A stretch of DNA of 64,000 nucleotides from DATMXT01 sp035560415 (GTDB lineage: Bacteria; Bacillota; Clostridia; Oscillospirales; Feifaniaceae). Each line of letters begins with the position of its first letter. The stretch's first letter is position 1. Position numbers and translations under genes: made by a program. Shown here in pieces: positions 1-8,318 of the stretch. The notes below the pieces were generated by a model. The model did no database searches. It had not been told where the DNA came from and was given only the letters and a program-made list of their open reading frames with translations. The stretch covers positions 22,066-86,065 of the forward strand of contig DATMZG010000117.1 of assembly GCA_035560415.1 (NCBI GenBank), read 5' to 3'.

Positions 1-34
1 ATTGGTCAGGTCCAATCGGAAAGGAGAACTCTTT

Positions 35-628
35 ATGAATCAGGCACAGACAAGCAAAACCCGCATCCTCGTGGAGTGCGGCATCATGATGGCATTTTCC
101 ATGGCGCTCTCCTATGTGAAAATCTGGGAGATGCCGATGGGCGGCTCGGTCACGGCCCTCTCCATGCTGCCCCTCGTGCTGCTCGGCTATAAGTACGGCC
201 TCAAGTGGGGGCTGACGGCCGGCGTCGCCTTCGGGCTGATGCAGCTCATGTTCCAGGCCAACTACCTCGTCGGCCTCTCGGCCTTCTCGGTCGTCGTCGC
301 CGTCTTTTTCGACTACATTTTCGCGTTTGGCGCCCTGGGGCTTTCCGGCCTCATGAAGGGCAAAAAAGGCGGCTTTGCGGCCGGCGCCGCAATTGCGGTC
401 TTCGCCCGCTTCCTGTGCCACTTCGTCGTGGGCTTTGCGGTCTGGGCGGCCTTTGCCGACCAGGTGGCCCTCGAGGGCATGAACCCCGTGCTCTATTCCT
501 TCCTCTACAACATCACTTACATGGGCCCCGAATTCATCACGACGACGGCCGCGGCCTTTGTCATGCAAAAGTCGGCGCTCTCGTCGTTTCTCAAGGTCCC
601 GGGCGGCATGGCCGCTCCCCAAAACTAA
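35..628 (+). CDS. thiT: Thiamine ECF transporter substrate-binding subunit ThiT
   Basis: This is the membrane S-component that captures thiamine and works with a shared energising EcfA/A'/T module encoded elsewhere. The 197-residue protein is almost wholly hydrophobic, with about six membrane segments. The family-typical stretch GGSVTALSMLPL sits near residue 45, and YNITYMGPEF near residue 165 carries residues that in this family line the thiamine pocket. The ATG at 35 follows AAAGGAGAAC. A start further upstream is open but lacks a ribosome binding site. Any TPP riboswitch would lie left of the window. The only other thiamine gene here is thiE at 13479, so uptake plus partial synthesis or salvage is likely. 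Confidence 0.93.
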   Translation: MNQAQTSKTRILVECGIMMAFSMALSYVKIWEMPMGGSVTALSMLPLVLLGYKYGLKWGLTAGVAFGLMQLMFQANYLVGLSAFSVVVAVFFDYIFAFGALGLSGLMKGKKGGFAAGAAIAVFARFLCHFVVGFAVWAAFADQVALEGMNPVLYSFLYNITYMGPEFITTTAAAFVMQKSALSSFLKVPGGMAAPQN

Positions 629-676
629 ATCACAGGCACAGCTCCATAGATGTATTTTTGGACTGCGGCAGCGGAC

Positions 677-710
677 AAAGGCAGGCAGGGCATTTCGCCC
701 GCCTGCCTTT
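677..710 (+). terminator. Hairpin at the 3' end of thiT
   Basis: The stem AAAGGCAGGC pairs with GCCTGCCTTT around a GC-rich loop that can also pair. There is no clear T-run directly after it, because the dispersed repeat begins immediately at 711. It may act as a terminator together with the next hairpin. Confidence 0.6.
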
Positions 711-833
711 CAGGCTGTCAAAAAAGTTACTTTGACAGCCTGATTTTCCCGGCCCTCCGAAAGGCCGGGAAAATGTGTGTAAAATCCTTATTTTTTAAGC
801 ATGTTTAAAAAATAAGGTCCATTAAATGCCGCC
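711..833 (+). repeat. Multi-hairpin dispersed repeat, copy A
   Basis: Three consecutive inverted repeats follow each other with almost no gap: 711-742 (CAGGCTGTCAAA with TTTGACAGCCTG), 744-773 (TTTTCCCGGCC with GGCCGGGAAAA) and 786-817 (CCTTATTTTTTAA with its complement). The same order of hairpins and most of the sequence recur at 63880-64000. In both places the unit starts right at the end of a gene's terminator hairpin and on the same strand as that gene. Copy A may run further, to about 899, but copy B is cut by the window end so the right border is unknown. Confidence 0.85.
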
Positions 834-909
834 CGCGAGCGCGAATTCACTTCGCGCGGCAAAGGCACCGCTCACTTGGCGGAAAACCCCCAGGTTTTTC
901 GACACTCTG

Positions 910-941
910 CAAAAGCGGCACGACTTTAAGTCGTGCCGCTC
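910..941 (-). terminator. Terminator of the rnr operon
   Basis: The stem AGCGGCACGACT pairs with AGTCGTGCCGCT, and on the minus strand it is followed by TTTT. It lies just beyond the stop codon of the phosphopantetheinyl transferase gene, so it ends the SGNH hydrolase-rnr-PPTase operon. Confidence 0.75.
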
Positions 942-949
942 TTTGTGAC

Positions 950-1378
950 TCATGGTATAAAGACAAGTTCAAAGGGCTCAAAGCCGGCCGCCGAGAGGGT
1001 GTAGGTCTCCCGCACGGCAGTGACATAATAGACCTCCCCGCCGTCCCCCGTGGGAATGGCCAGCATGTCCGACATGCCGAGTGTCCGCCCCTGCCGCATG
1101 TAGAGCTTTGCGGCGGCCTCCTTGCGGGTCCAAAGCGTGAAGAAGTCACCGGTCTCTTCCTCGGGGAATTTTTTGGCGACGTTGCGATACAGCGGCCGGT
1201 GGACTTCAAGGTCGACCCCGCAGGGGAAGGGGGCCCTCAGCACCGCGACATATCCGCCCGAGTGGGAGAGGCTGACGAAGGGGGAGCCAAATTCAAAAGT
1301 TTCGCCGAACAGGGTTTCCACCGCCTCGTGGGAGGGGTGTTTCTCTCCGCAAAAGCCGAGATAGAGGTTTGCTTTCAT
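950..1378 (-). CDS. 4'-phosphopantetheinyl transferase (short Sfp/HetI type)
   Basis: This enzyme would move the phosphopantetheine arm of CoA onto a carrier-protein serine. Family motifs are visible: SLSHSGGYVAVL near residue 36, CGVDLE near residue 53 (Asp and Glu bind Mg2+) and FFTLWTRKEAAAKLY near residue 80, with the catalytic Glu and Lys. At 142 residues it is shorter than the usual 200-230 and lacks most of the N-terminal half-domain, so it is either a minimal form or a specialised one. Its ATG overlaps the rnr stop by four bases, so the two are translationally coupled. The target carrier protein is not in the window. Confidence 0.8.
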   Translation of the reverse strand: MKANLYLGFCGEKHPSHEAVETLFGETFEFGSPFVSLSHSGGYVAVLRAPFPCGVDLEVHRPLYRNVAKKFPEEETGDFFTLWTRKEAAAKLYMRQGRTLGMSDMLAIPTGDGGEVYYVTAVRETYTLSAAGFEPFELVFIP

Positions 1379-3423
1379 ATCAGCTCAAAGTCGATTCGGC
1401 GGCTGACATAGTCGGCCGCGACAAGCCGCACGCTGACGGCCTGTCCGAGCCTGTACCTGCGGCCGGTGCGGGAACCGGTGAGGGTTTTTGCCACTTCGTC
1501 GTACTCGTAGTAGTCGTCCGGCAGGTTCGTGATGTGGACAAGCCCCTCGACGGTGTTTTCGAGCTCAATGAAGAGACCGAAGGGCGCGACGGTGCTGACG
1601 ACCCCGTCGAACTCCTCTCCGATGTGTTCCATCATGAGCAGGCACCGGTACATGTCCTCAATGTCCCGCTCGGCCTCGGTCGCCCGCTGCTCGCAGTCGG
1701 TGGCCTGCTCGGCCTCGGCCGGGGCGGCCGTCGCCATGACCGAGAGCTGCTTGTGGGCGCCCTGCTGGAGATAGCCCAAGGCCCTGTGGACTAAAAGGTC
1801 CGGATAACGGCGGATGGGGGAGGTGAAGTGACAGTACATGGCGGAGGCAAGGCCGTAGTGGCCGAGGTTATCGGCGCTGTACTTGGCCCGCATCATGGAG
1901 CGGATTAAAAGCCGCGTGATGAGCTGTTCGTAGGGCTTGCCTTCGACGGCCTTGGCAATGCGCTGGTACTCCTCCGGCGGCAGGCGGCCCTCGCCGTCAG
2001 GCTTCGCGTCGACGCCTAAGGCGTGCAGCGTCGCGATGACGTCGCCCGCCCGGTCGGGGTCGGGGCGCTCGTGAATGCGGTAAATGCAGCTGGCCTTGTG
2101 CTCAGTCAGGTGGGCGGCGACGGCCTCGTTTGCCGCCAGCATAAATTCCTCAATCAGCCGCTCGGTGACCCCGCGCACCCGCGCCGTCACCGAAATGGGC
2201 TTTCCGGTCTCGTCGAGGGTGACGACCGGCTCGATGCTCTCAAAGGCCATGGCCCCGCGGGCCATGCGCCGGGCGTTTAAAGCCTCGGCCAGCGGCAGCA
2301 TCTCACGCAGCGCCGGCAGCACTTCACGGTATTTTTCAGCGGTGGTTTCGGCCCCCTCCAACAGCGCGTTGAGCTCCTCGTAGACGCACCGGCGATGCGA
2401 GCGGATGACCGAGCGGTAGATGTCTCGGCCCACAGGCTCGCCCTTCGGCGTCAGCTCAATGTCGCAGGTCATGGCAAGGCGCGGGACCTCCTCGCGCAGC
2501 GAGCACAGGTCGTCCGACAGGGCGAAGGGCAGCATGGGCACCACTTTGTCCACAAAGTAGACCGAGGTGCCTCTGGCCTTGGCCTCGCCGTCAATGTCGC
2601 TGCCGGGGCGGACGTAGTGGGAGACGTCGGCGATGTGGACGCCGAGCCGCAGGTTGCCGTTTGGCAGCTTTTCAAGTGAGATGGCGTCGTCAAAATCCTT
2701 GGCGCCCGCCCCGTCAATTGTGAAAATGAGCTTGTCTGTCAGGTCCCGGCGCTCTCCGGGGTCGGACATCTCGCCGGCCGCGCGCATGCGCTCGGCGGCG
2801 TCGACGGCCTCTTTGGGGTAATCGGTGCGGATGCCGTGGAGCAGCAGCAGCGCCTCGTAGTTGGGGGCGAATTCATCGGCCGGGCCCAGCACCCGCTCAA
2901 TGACGCCGCCGGCACCCGTGCGCCCCTCGGGGTAGCGGGTGACGCGCAGCGCCACTTTGTCGCCGGCCCCGGCCCCTAGGCCCTTGCCCAGCACCTGAAT
3001 TTCCATGCCGACCGTGGCGTTGTCGGGCACGACGGCAAGCCCGCGGCCCCGGGCCTCGGCGCGGCCGATGACCCTCGTCACCCCGCGCGCGATAATGCGG
3101 ACAATTTCACCCTCGGCGGCCCGCCCGCCCTCGGCCGGGCGAATTTCGCGGGCCTCGACCGTGTCGCCCCCCATGGCGCCCTTGGAGCGGTTGTCATAGA
3201 TGAACATGCGGCGCACACCGTCCGACACAAAGCCAAACTCCCGGGAGGTCCCCTCATATTTGCCGATGAGCGGGGGATTGCCCTTGACCGGCGTCCCCTT
3301 GCCCTTGACGGGGGCCTCTTTCGGGCGGGCGGCGGCCCTCACCGGTCCGCTCTTTTTATGGGGCGTAAACTTTGCGGCATTTTGTTTTTTGGGCCTGCGG
3401 GCAGGCTGCCGCCCGCCCTTCAT
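1375..3423 (-). CDS. rnr: Ribonuclease R (RNB-family 3'-5' exoribonuclease)
   Basis: A processive 3'-5' exoribonuclease that degrades structured RNA in the cytoplasm. The 682-residue protein has a basic, low-complexity N-terminus, cold-shock-type OB domains, a central RNB domain with DGAGAKDFDDAI (the Asp residues bind the catalytic metals), and a C-terminal S1 domain (EFDGVVSTVAPFGLFIEL). I chose the ATG at 3423 because it overlaps the stop codon of the upstream SGNH gene (ATGA); longer versions would extend far into that gene. It also overlaps the downstream PPTase gene by four bases. No smpB or ssrA gene is visible nearby, although these often neighbour rnr in Firmicutes. Confidence 0.95.
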   Translation of the reverse strand: MKGGRQPARRPKKQNAAKFTPHKKSGPVRAAARPKEAPVKGKGTPVKGNPPLIGKYEGTSREFGFVSDGVRRMFIYDNRSKGAMGGDTVEAREIRPAEGGRAAEGEIVRIIARGVTRVIGRAEARGRGLAVVPDNATVGMEIQVLGKGLGAGAGDKVALRVTRYPEGRTGAGGVIERVLGPADEFAPNYEALLLLHGIRTDYPKEAVDAAERMRAAGEMSDPGERRDLTDKLIFTIDGAGAKDFDDAISLEKLPNGNLRLGVHIADVSHYVRPGSDIDGEAKARGTSVYFVDKVVPMLPFALSDDLCSLREEVPRLAMTCDIELTPKGEPVGRDIYRSVIRSHRRCVYEELNALLEGAETTAEKYREVLPALREMLPLAEALNARRMARGAMAFESIEPVVTLDETGKPISVTARVRGVTERLIEEFMLAANEAVAAHLTEHKASCIYRIHERPDPDRAGDVIATLHALGVDAKPDGEGRLPPEEYQRIAKAVEGKPYEQLITRLLIRSMMRAKYSADNLGHYGLASAMYCHFTSPIRRYPDLLVHRALGYLQQGAHKQLSVMATAAPAEAEQATDCEQRATEAERDIEDMYRCLLMMEHIGEEFDGVVSTVAPFGLFIELENTVEGLVHITNLPDDYYEYDEVAKTLTGSRTGRRYRLGQAVSVRLVAADYVSRRIDFELI

Positions 3424-4121
3424 CTGGCGCTCCATTCGTCGACGGCAGCGTCGGCCGCCTTTTGGGCGGCAAGGCAAAAGGCGGGGTCGAGCGTCAGCGA
3501 GCGGGGACCGGCCTCCGGAGTCTCCCACGCCGCTTCAAGCGGCGCAGCGGGGTCGTAAGTCGGGGCCGTGAAAGTGAAGGCGGTCGGCAGTCCCACGGCC
3601 GACGCCCCTGTCAGCGTGACGAAGAAGACGCAGGCTGAAAGGTAGGCCCCCATCGGCGAGGTGTGCTCGCCGTCCTTATAATACAGCGCATACCGGTCCC
3701 GCAGCGCCGCCCAGGCCCTGCCGACCGGCGCCAGCAGCATATCCCGTTCGTGGGCCAGCTTCTCGTAGGCCTCGCAGATGACGGTGTGACCGTCCGGGTT
3801 GTTTTTCTCGCTCCAGCACTGGTAGGCCACCGGCTTTGACTGGGACAGCGCCGTCATGTTGAGAATTTTATCTGTCTCCTCAAAGAGGTTTTGCACGCCG
3901 GGGAAGGGGTGGGCGGTGTGCTGCAGCACGACATAGTCGTACCGGCCGAACAGAATATTGTACCGCACGTCAAACTCGTGGGCGTGCCAGCCAAGGCCTC
4001 TGCCACCCGAAGTGTTCTGTACGGCGTCAATTTCTACGCCGCGGGATGCCGCAAGCTGCCGCAGCAGCTCCGGCATGTCGTTGACAAAGGTGTGGCTGTT
4101 GCCGATGAACAGGACTTTCAT
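3420..4121 (-). CDS. SGNH-fold hydrolase (DUF4886-like)
   Basis: A 233-residue protein with the block I motif FIGNSHTF near residue 5, where Ser is the predicted nucleophile, and DGEHTSPMGAY near residue 165 with the Asp-x-x-His pair of the SGNH/GDSL hydrolase fold. Such proteins are esterases or acetylhydrolases, and the substrate cannot be read from sequence. No signal peptide is seen, so it should be cytoplasmic. The ATG at 4121 follows AAGGAGGTCTCC. It is the first gene of a coupled operon with rnr and the PPTase, a grouping I do not recognise as conserved. Confidence 0.8.
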   Translation of the reverse strand: MKVLFIGNSHTFVNDMPELLRQLAASRGVEIDAVQNTSGGRGLGWHAHEFDVRYNILFGRYDYVVLQHTAHPFPGVQNLFEETDKILNMTALSQSKPVAYQCWSEKNNPDGHTVICEAYEKLAHERDMLLAPVGRAWAALRDRYALYYKDGEHTSPMGAYLSACVFFVTLTGASAVGLPTAFTFTAPTYDPAAPLEAAWETPEAGPRSLTLDPAFCLAAQKAADAAVDEWSAR

Positions 4122-4199
4122 GGAGACCTCCTTACTAGGTTGTGAGCACTTAAATAGAGTATGGACCGTTTCAAACGAGGAAATCATGAAAATATGCCA

Positions 4200-4230
4200 A
4201 AACGGCAAATTTACATTTGCAAATTTGCCG
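4200..4230 (-). terminator. Terminator of the WYL regulator gene
   Basis: CGGCAAATTT and AAATTTGCCG form a 10-bp stem immediately past the regulator's stop, followed on the minus strand by a TTTT run. Confidence 0.7.
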
Positions 4231-4232
4231 GG

Positions 4233-5096
4233 CTACTCCATATACAGGTCGGCGAGCACGATAAGTCTGTCGACGACCGCCTCTCTGACCGATTTTGGGG
4301 AGAGCACTTTGGCGCCCGTGACAAGGACGAGCTCGACAAGCTCCTCAAAGGGGGCGCAGACCGTCACCCGCCGGCCGCCCTCGGCCGGCTCAGACGCGGG
4401 GCCGTAGGGGGCAAACCGCACTGCGGCTGTTTCGGGGCAGAGCAGCGTGGCCGTGACAGGCGATGCCAAGAGGGCCTCAAGCAGCGCCGCCCGCTCGTCC
4501 GGCGAAAACCGGCGTCGGCCGGCCACCCGGACAACCCCCTCCATGGGGCCCGTGAGCACTGAGCAGGGGGCGCCGGCAGCGGTTTCGGCGGCAAGCCGTA
4601 TGCCGCCCGCTGTCCGGTAGAGGGCGCAGGGCCGAAGCGTCGCCCCCTTGCCCCGGGGGCGGTAGCCCGTAAAGGCCCAGGCGGGGCACTCAAAGGAGAC
4701 GCGGTCGCCGGCCTCAATGGCCAGAGCCAGCAGCGAAAGCTTATCGGTGTCGGCGGCTTGTCCCCGGGGCCCGAGGGCCGCACAGGCCGCCCGTGCGGTG
4801 GGGGAGATGAGCTCATCGGTAAGCGAAATGCCCGAGAGCGCCGCGGCGACGGCCGTCCCGTCGGGCAAGGGTCTGCCTGCGAGATAAGCGCCGCCCTCAA
4901 GGCCGATTTCGACCCCGAGCTCCGAGAGCGCCGCAAGGTTGCGGGCCACCGTCTTGCGGTCGACCGTAAGGCCGTAGTCCTGTTTGATGAGCTCGGCAAG
5001 CTCGCCCTGCGACAGCCGGTGCCCCGGGTCGGTGTACCGCTCAAGGACGCTTTTGAGGCAGAGGATGATCTGTTTTTTGCCGCCGGCGGCGCACAT
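4233..5096 (-). CDS. WYL-domain-like transcriptional regulator
   Basis: The 287-residue protein opens with a winged helix-turn-helix region (RLSQGELAELIKQDYGLTVDR, then KTVARNLAALSELG), the arrangement of DeoR/WYL regulators. It then has a beta-rich middle consistent with a divergent WYL ligand-sensing domain and an extension near the C-terminus (VCAPFEELVELVLVTGAKV). WYL regulators often bind nucleotides or nucleic acid. Neither the target nor the ligand can be read here. The ATG follows AAAGGAGGGAGACCC. It stands alone between proS and the rnr operon in the same direction, with its own terminator. Confidence 0.75.
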   Translation of the reverse strand: MCAAGGKKQIILCLKSVLERYTDPGHRLSQGELAELIKQDYGLTVDRKTVARNLAALSELGVEIGLEGGAYLAGRPLPDGTAVAAALSGISLTDELISPTARAACAALGPRGQAADTDKLSLLALAIEAGDRVSFECPAWAFTGYRPRGKGATLRPCALYRTAGGIRLAAETAAGAPCSVLTGPMEGVVRVAGRRRFSPDERAALLEALLASPVTATLLCPETAAVRFAPYGPASEPAEGGRRVTVCAPFEELVELVLVTGAKVLSPKSVREAVVDRLIVLADLYME

Positions 5097-5196
5097 GGGT
5101 CTCCCTCCTTTGCCGTGTTATTTAGAGCACCGGGCGGGGAAAGCCGCACCGCACTTGCAGGCGGCAAAAAGCCCGCCGCGGGAATATGCGCGAAAA

Positions 5197-6630
5197 TCAG
5201 TATGCCTTGCCCCAGACGACCATGGTCCTGGCGGGTTTGCCGCAGATGGGGCAGACGTCGCCCAAATGCTCCTGGGCAAAGGGCATGCAGCGGCTCGAAA
5301 GCCCCGCGACCTCTTTGACGCGCTCCTCGCAGGCCGCGTCGCCGCACCACATGGTCTTGATGAAGACGCCGTCGCCCGCCATTTTCGCCATCTCCTCAAG
5401 CGAGAAGGCCGTGCGGGTGCGGGCCTCGCGGTTTTGCAGCGCCTTGTCGTAAATGCGCGCCCGGAAGGCTTCGAGCATTTCGGGCAGCTTGTCTACAAGC
5501 TCAGCAAGCGGCACCGCCGTCTTGGAGCGGTCGTCTCTGGCGACGACGACGCACTCGCCCTTTTCAATGTCGCGGGGGCCCAGTTCAAGGCGCAGCGGCA
5601 CGCCCTTCATCTCGTACTCGGCAAACTTCCAGCCGGCCGAGTTGTCGCTGTCGTCGAGCTTGGCCCGGATGCCGGCGGCTTTGAGCTGCGCCGTGACGTC
5701 TTCGGCTTTTTCCAGCACGCCGCCCTTGTGGGCCGCAATGGGGATGACGACGACCTGGACGGGCGCGACGGCCGGCGGCAGCACAAGGCCGTTGTCGTCG
5801 CCGTGGGTCATGATGATGCCGCCGATGATGCGGGTCGACAGACCCCACGAGGTTTGGTGGGGGTACTGCAATTTGTTTTCCTTGTCGGTGAAGGTGATGT
5901 CAAAGGCGCGGGCAAAGCCGTCGCCAAAGTAATGGGAGGTACCCGACTGCAGCGCCTTGCCGTCGTGCATCATGGCCTCGATGGTGTAGGTCGCCTCGGC
6001 GCCGGCAAACTTCTCCTTGTCGGTTTTGCGGCCTCTGATGACCGGAATGGCGAGCTGCTCTTCGGCGCAGTCGGCGTAGACGTGCAGCATCTGCTGGGTT
6101 TCAGCTTCGGCCTCCTCGGCCGTCGCGTGCATCGTGTGGCCTTCCTGCCACAAAAACTCCATGGTTCGAAGGAAGGGGCGGGTGGTCTTCTCCCACCGCA
6201 GCACCGAGCACCACTGGTTGTAGAGCTTGGGCAGGTCGCGCCAGGAGTGGATGATATTGGCAAAGTGGTCGCAAAACAGGGTCTCGGAAGTCGGCCGCAC
6301 ACAGAGCCGCTCGGCCAGCTCCTCGCCGCCGCCCTGCGTGACCCAGGCCACTTCGGGCGCGAAGCCCTCGACGTGGTCCTTCTCCTTTTGCAGCAGGCTT
6401 TCGGGGATGAGGAGCGGCATATAGACGTTCTCGTGGCCGAGCCGCTTGAACTCGGCGTCGAGCAGCTTCTGGATGTTCTCCCAGATGGCGTAGCCGTAGG
6501 GGCGGATGATCATGCAGCCCCGCACGCTCGAATATTCGGCGAGCTCCGCCTTGCGCACAATGTCGGTATACCACTTGGCGAAATCCTCGTCGCGCGAGGT
6601 AATTTCCTGGACCAGTTTTTCCTCTTTCAT
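5197..6630 (-). CDS. proS: Prolyl-tRNA synthetase (short, archaeal/eukaryote-like type)
   Basis: Charges tRNA-Pro with proline. The 477-residue length and the lack of an editing insertion mark the short type (ProS type 3) rather than the long bacterial form. Class II motifs are visible: motif 2 around [22 protein letters not shown] and motif 3 near [18 protein letters not shown]. The C-terminus carries Cys pairs (CGDAACEE and CPICGKPA), as in the zinc-binding tail of this type. ATG at 6630 lies downstream of AGGTGG; a GTG three codons earlier overlaps that ribosome binding site and is less likely. A well-formed promoter lies at 6667-6695. I saw no T-box leader. Confidence 0.95.
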   Translation of the reverse strand: MKEEKLVQEITSRDEDFAKWYTDIVRKAELAEYSSVRGCMIIRPYGYAIWENIQKLLDAEFKRLGHENVYMPLLIPESLLQKEKDHVEGFAPEVAWVTQGGGEELAERLCVRPTSETLFCDHFANIIHSWRDLPKLYNQWCSVLRWEKTTRPFLRTMEFLWQEGHTMHATAEEAEAETQQMLHVYADCAEEQLAIPVIRGRKTDKEKFAGAEATYTIEAMMHDGKALQSGTSHYFGDGFARAFDITFTDKENKLQYPHQTSWGLSTRIIGGIIMTHGDDNGLVLPPAVAPVQVVVIPIAAHKGGVLEKAEDVTAQLKAAGIRAKLDDSDNSAGWKFAEYEMKGVPLRLELGPRDIEKGECVVVARDDRSKTAVPLAELVDKLPEMLEAFRARIYDKALQNREARTRTAFSLEEMAKMAGDGVFIKTMWCGDAACEERVKEVAGLSSRCMPFAQEHLGDVCPICGKPARTMVVWGKAY

Positions 6631-6666
6631 TGAAACCACCTATTTTTTTATGATTCATGTCAGAAT

Positions 6667-6695
6667 ATTCTACCACATCGCCATAAGGCGTGCAA
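6667..6695 (-). promoter_or_regulatory. Sigma-A-type promoter of proS
   Basis: On the minus strand TTGCAC and TAGAAT are separated by exactly 17 bases, about 40 bases upstream of the proS start. It is back to back with the promoter of the divergent phosphatase gene, so the two -35 boxes abut. Confidence 0.75.
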
Positions 6696-6724
6696 TTGCT
6701 TTTTTGTCCCGATTTCGGTATAAT
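6696..6724 (+). promoter_or_regulatory. Sigma-A-type promoter of the tandem phosphatase gene
   Basis: TTGCTT and a perfect TATAAT box are separated by 17 bases. The start site would fall near 6731, leaving a leader of about 57 bases before the GTG at 6788. Confidence 0.75.
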
Positions 6725-6787
6725 AACCGCAATAGACCGACTTTTTGAAAGCCGGGTGGAAGCTTAAAACAGAGGGGAGGCGCGCCG

Positions 6788-8257
6788 GTGACCCGACGGC
6801 AGACACTTTTACAGGCCTACAATTTCCGCGATTTAGGCGGATTTCCCGCAAAGGGCGGCGTCACCCGCTTCGGGCGGGTCTGGCGCACCGACCTGCTCGG
6901 CATGCTGCCCGACGCCGACATCGAGACCGTCAAAGCCGCCGGTATTGGGACGGTCATCGACCTGCGCTCGGCCGACGAGCTGGAGCGCGTGCCCCCCTCG
7001 TTTGAGAATGTCCCCGGCATCGACTACGTCAACATTCCTCTTTTAGGGGACGCGCCACTGGGCGACGCCCTTGACGAGTGCGTGCGGACTGCCGACTCCT
7101 TTGAGGCCAGTCTGACCGTGCTCTATAAGACCATGGCCGACCGGGCGCCCCGCCGCTTTGCGCAAGTTTTCGAGGCGCTGGCAAAGGGGCTCGCGAAGGG
7201 CGGAGTCGCCTTTTACTGCACGGCCGGCAAGGACCGCACCGGCATGATTGCGGCCCTGCTGCTGCTCGCCTGCGGCGTGGCGCGGGCCGACGTCGTCGCC
7301 AACTACCGCATCACGGCCGCCTATCTGCGGCCCAAAATCGCCCACCTCACAGCCGACTCCCCCCTGCGGCCCCGTTCGCTCATGCGCAGCGACCCCGGGA
7401 CCATTGAGGCGTTCCTCGACTATCTCGATGAAAAACATGGCGGCGCTTTGAACTTTTTGAAGTCGGCGGGCCTTGCCCCCGAAGTGTTGACCGCCCTCCG
7501 GGAGGAGCTGGTCGAGCCCTATGACGAAGAGGGGCGCACCGTCACCCCCCTGCGCCGGCTGCCCTTAAAGTCGGTCTACAACTTCCGGGACCTCGGCGGC
7601 TACCCCGCAAAGGGCGGCCAGACCCGGTACAGAAAGCTCTGGCGCTCGGATTTTCTGGGGCTTTTGCCCCCGGAAGACATCGAGGCGATTCGTGCAGCCG
7701 GCGTCGCCACCGTCATCGACCTGCGCTCTCCGGACGAGCTGGCGCGGGTCAAAAGCGACTTTGCGGATTTGGCGGGCATTGACTATGTCAACGCCCCGCT
7801 GCTGACGATGCAGCTCAAAAAGGAGTTTATACCGGGCGACTGCTACGAAGAAAGCGAGCGGGAGCTCTTTTACGTCACGATGCCCGCAAGGGCCAAAGAC
7901 AACATCGCCGCCGCCGTCACGGCCATGACAAAGGCGCTTGAACGGGGCGGGGTCGTGTTTTTCTGTGCCGCGGGAAAGGACCGCACCGGCGTGCTGGCGG
8001 CCTTGCTGCTGGCGGTCTGCGGTGTCGGGACATCCGACATTGCGGCCGACTACGAGGTGTCGGCCACGCTGCTCGCCCCCAAATGCGCCGCCCTGCCCGA
8101 GGGCTCGCCCCTCATCCCGAAACACCCCTACCAGAGCCTTGCCGAGACCATGGAGGACTTTCTCGCCCGCATCGGGGACGTGCGGGCGTACCTGCTTGAG
8201 GCCGGGGTGGCCGAAAAGACGCTCGACGACTTAACCCGGCTGCTGGTGGCGCCATAA
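6788..8257 (+). CDS. Two-domain tyrosine/serine phosphatase (tandem duplication)
   Basis: A 489-residue protein made of two complete copies of a dual-specificity-like phosphatase domain (about residues 1-245 and 255-489). Each copy begins with YNFRDLGG, continues with TVIDLRS, and holds the P-loop CxAGKDRTG (CTAGKDRTGM in the first, CAAGKDRTGV in the second) with catalytic Cys and Arg intact in both. This is the family of bacterial phosphatases related to mycobacterial PtpB, which act on phosphotyrosine, phosphoserine or phosphoinositides. The usual form is a single domain of about 240-260 residues, so this is a head-to-tail fusion. GTG at 6788 follows GGGGAGG. No signal peptide is visible. 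Confidence 0.88.
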   Translation: MTRRQTLLQAYNFRDLGGFPAKGGVTRFGRVWRTDLLGMLPDADIETVKAAGIGTVIDLRSADELERVPPSFENVPGIDYVNIPLLGDAPLGDALDECVRTADSFEASLTVLYKTMADRAPRRFAQVFEALAKGLAKGGVAFYCTAGKDRTGMIAALLLLACGVARADVVANYRITAAYLRPKIAHLTADSPLRPRSLMRSDPGTIEAFLDYLDEKHGGALNFLKSAGLAPEVLTALREELVEPYDEEGRTVTPLRRLPLKSVYNFRDLGGYPAKGGQTRYRKLWRSDFLGLLPPEDIEAIRAAGVATVIDLRSPDELARVKSDFADLAGIDYVNAPLLTMQLKKEFIPGDCYEESERELFYVTMPARAKDNIAAAVTAMTKALERGGVVFFCAAGKDRTGVLAALLLAVCGVGTSDIAADYEVSATLLAPKCAALPEGSPLIPKHPYQSLAETMEDFLARIGDVRAYLLEAGVAEKTLDDLTRLLVAP

Positions 8258-8318
8258 CCGAGACACCGGGCCTGCGGCCCCGAACACATAAAATCACACC
8301 TTTTAAGGGGGTACACAG

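Noticed and set aside
1..34. TPP riboswitch before thiT
   Set aside because: Only 34 bases precede the gene in the window and they contain no thi-box element; it could still lie outside. No thi-box is visible before thiE either.
4984..6633. 549-codon open frame on the plus strand opposite proS
   Set aside because: It is a composition shadow of the high-GC proS gene, with low-complexity Arg/Gly/Ala content, no ribosome binding site and no family motif.
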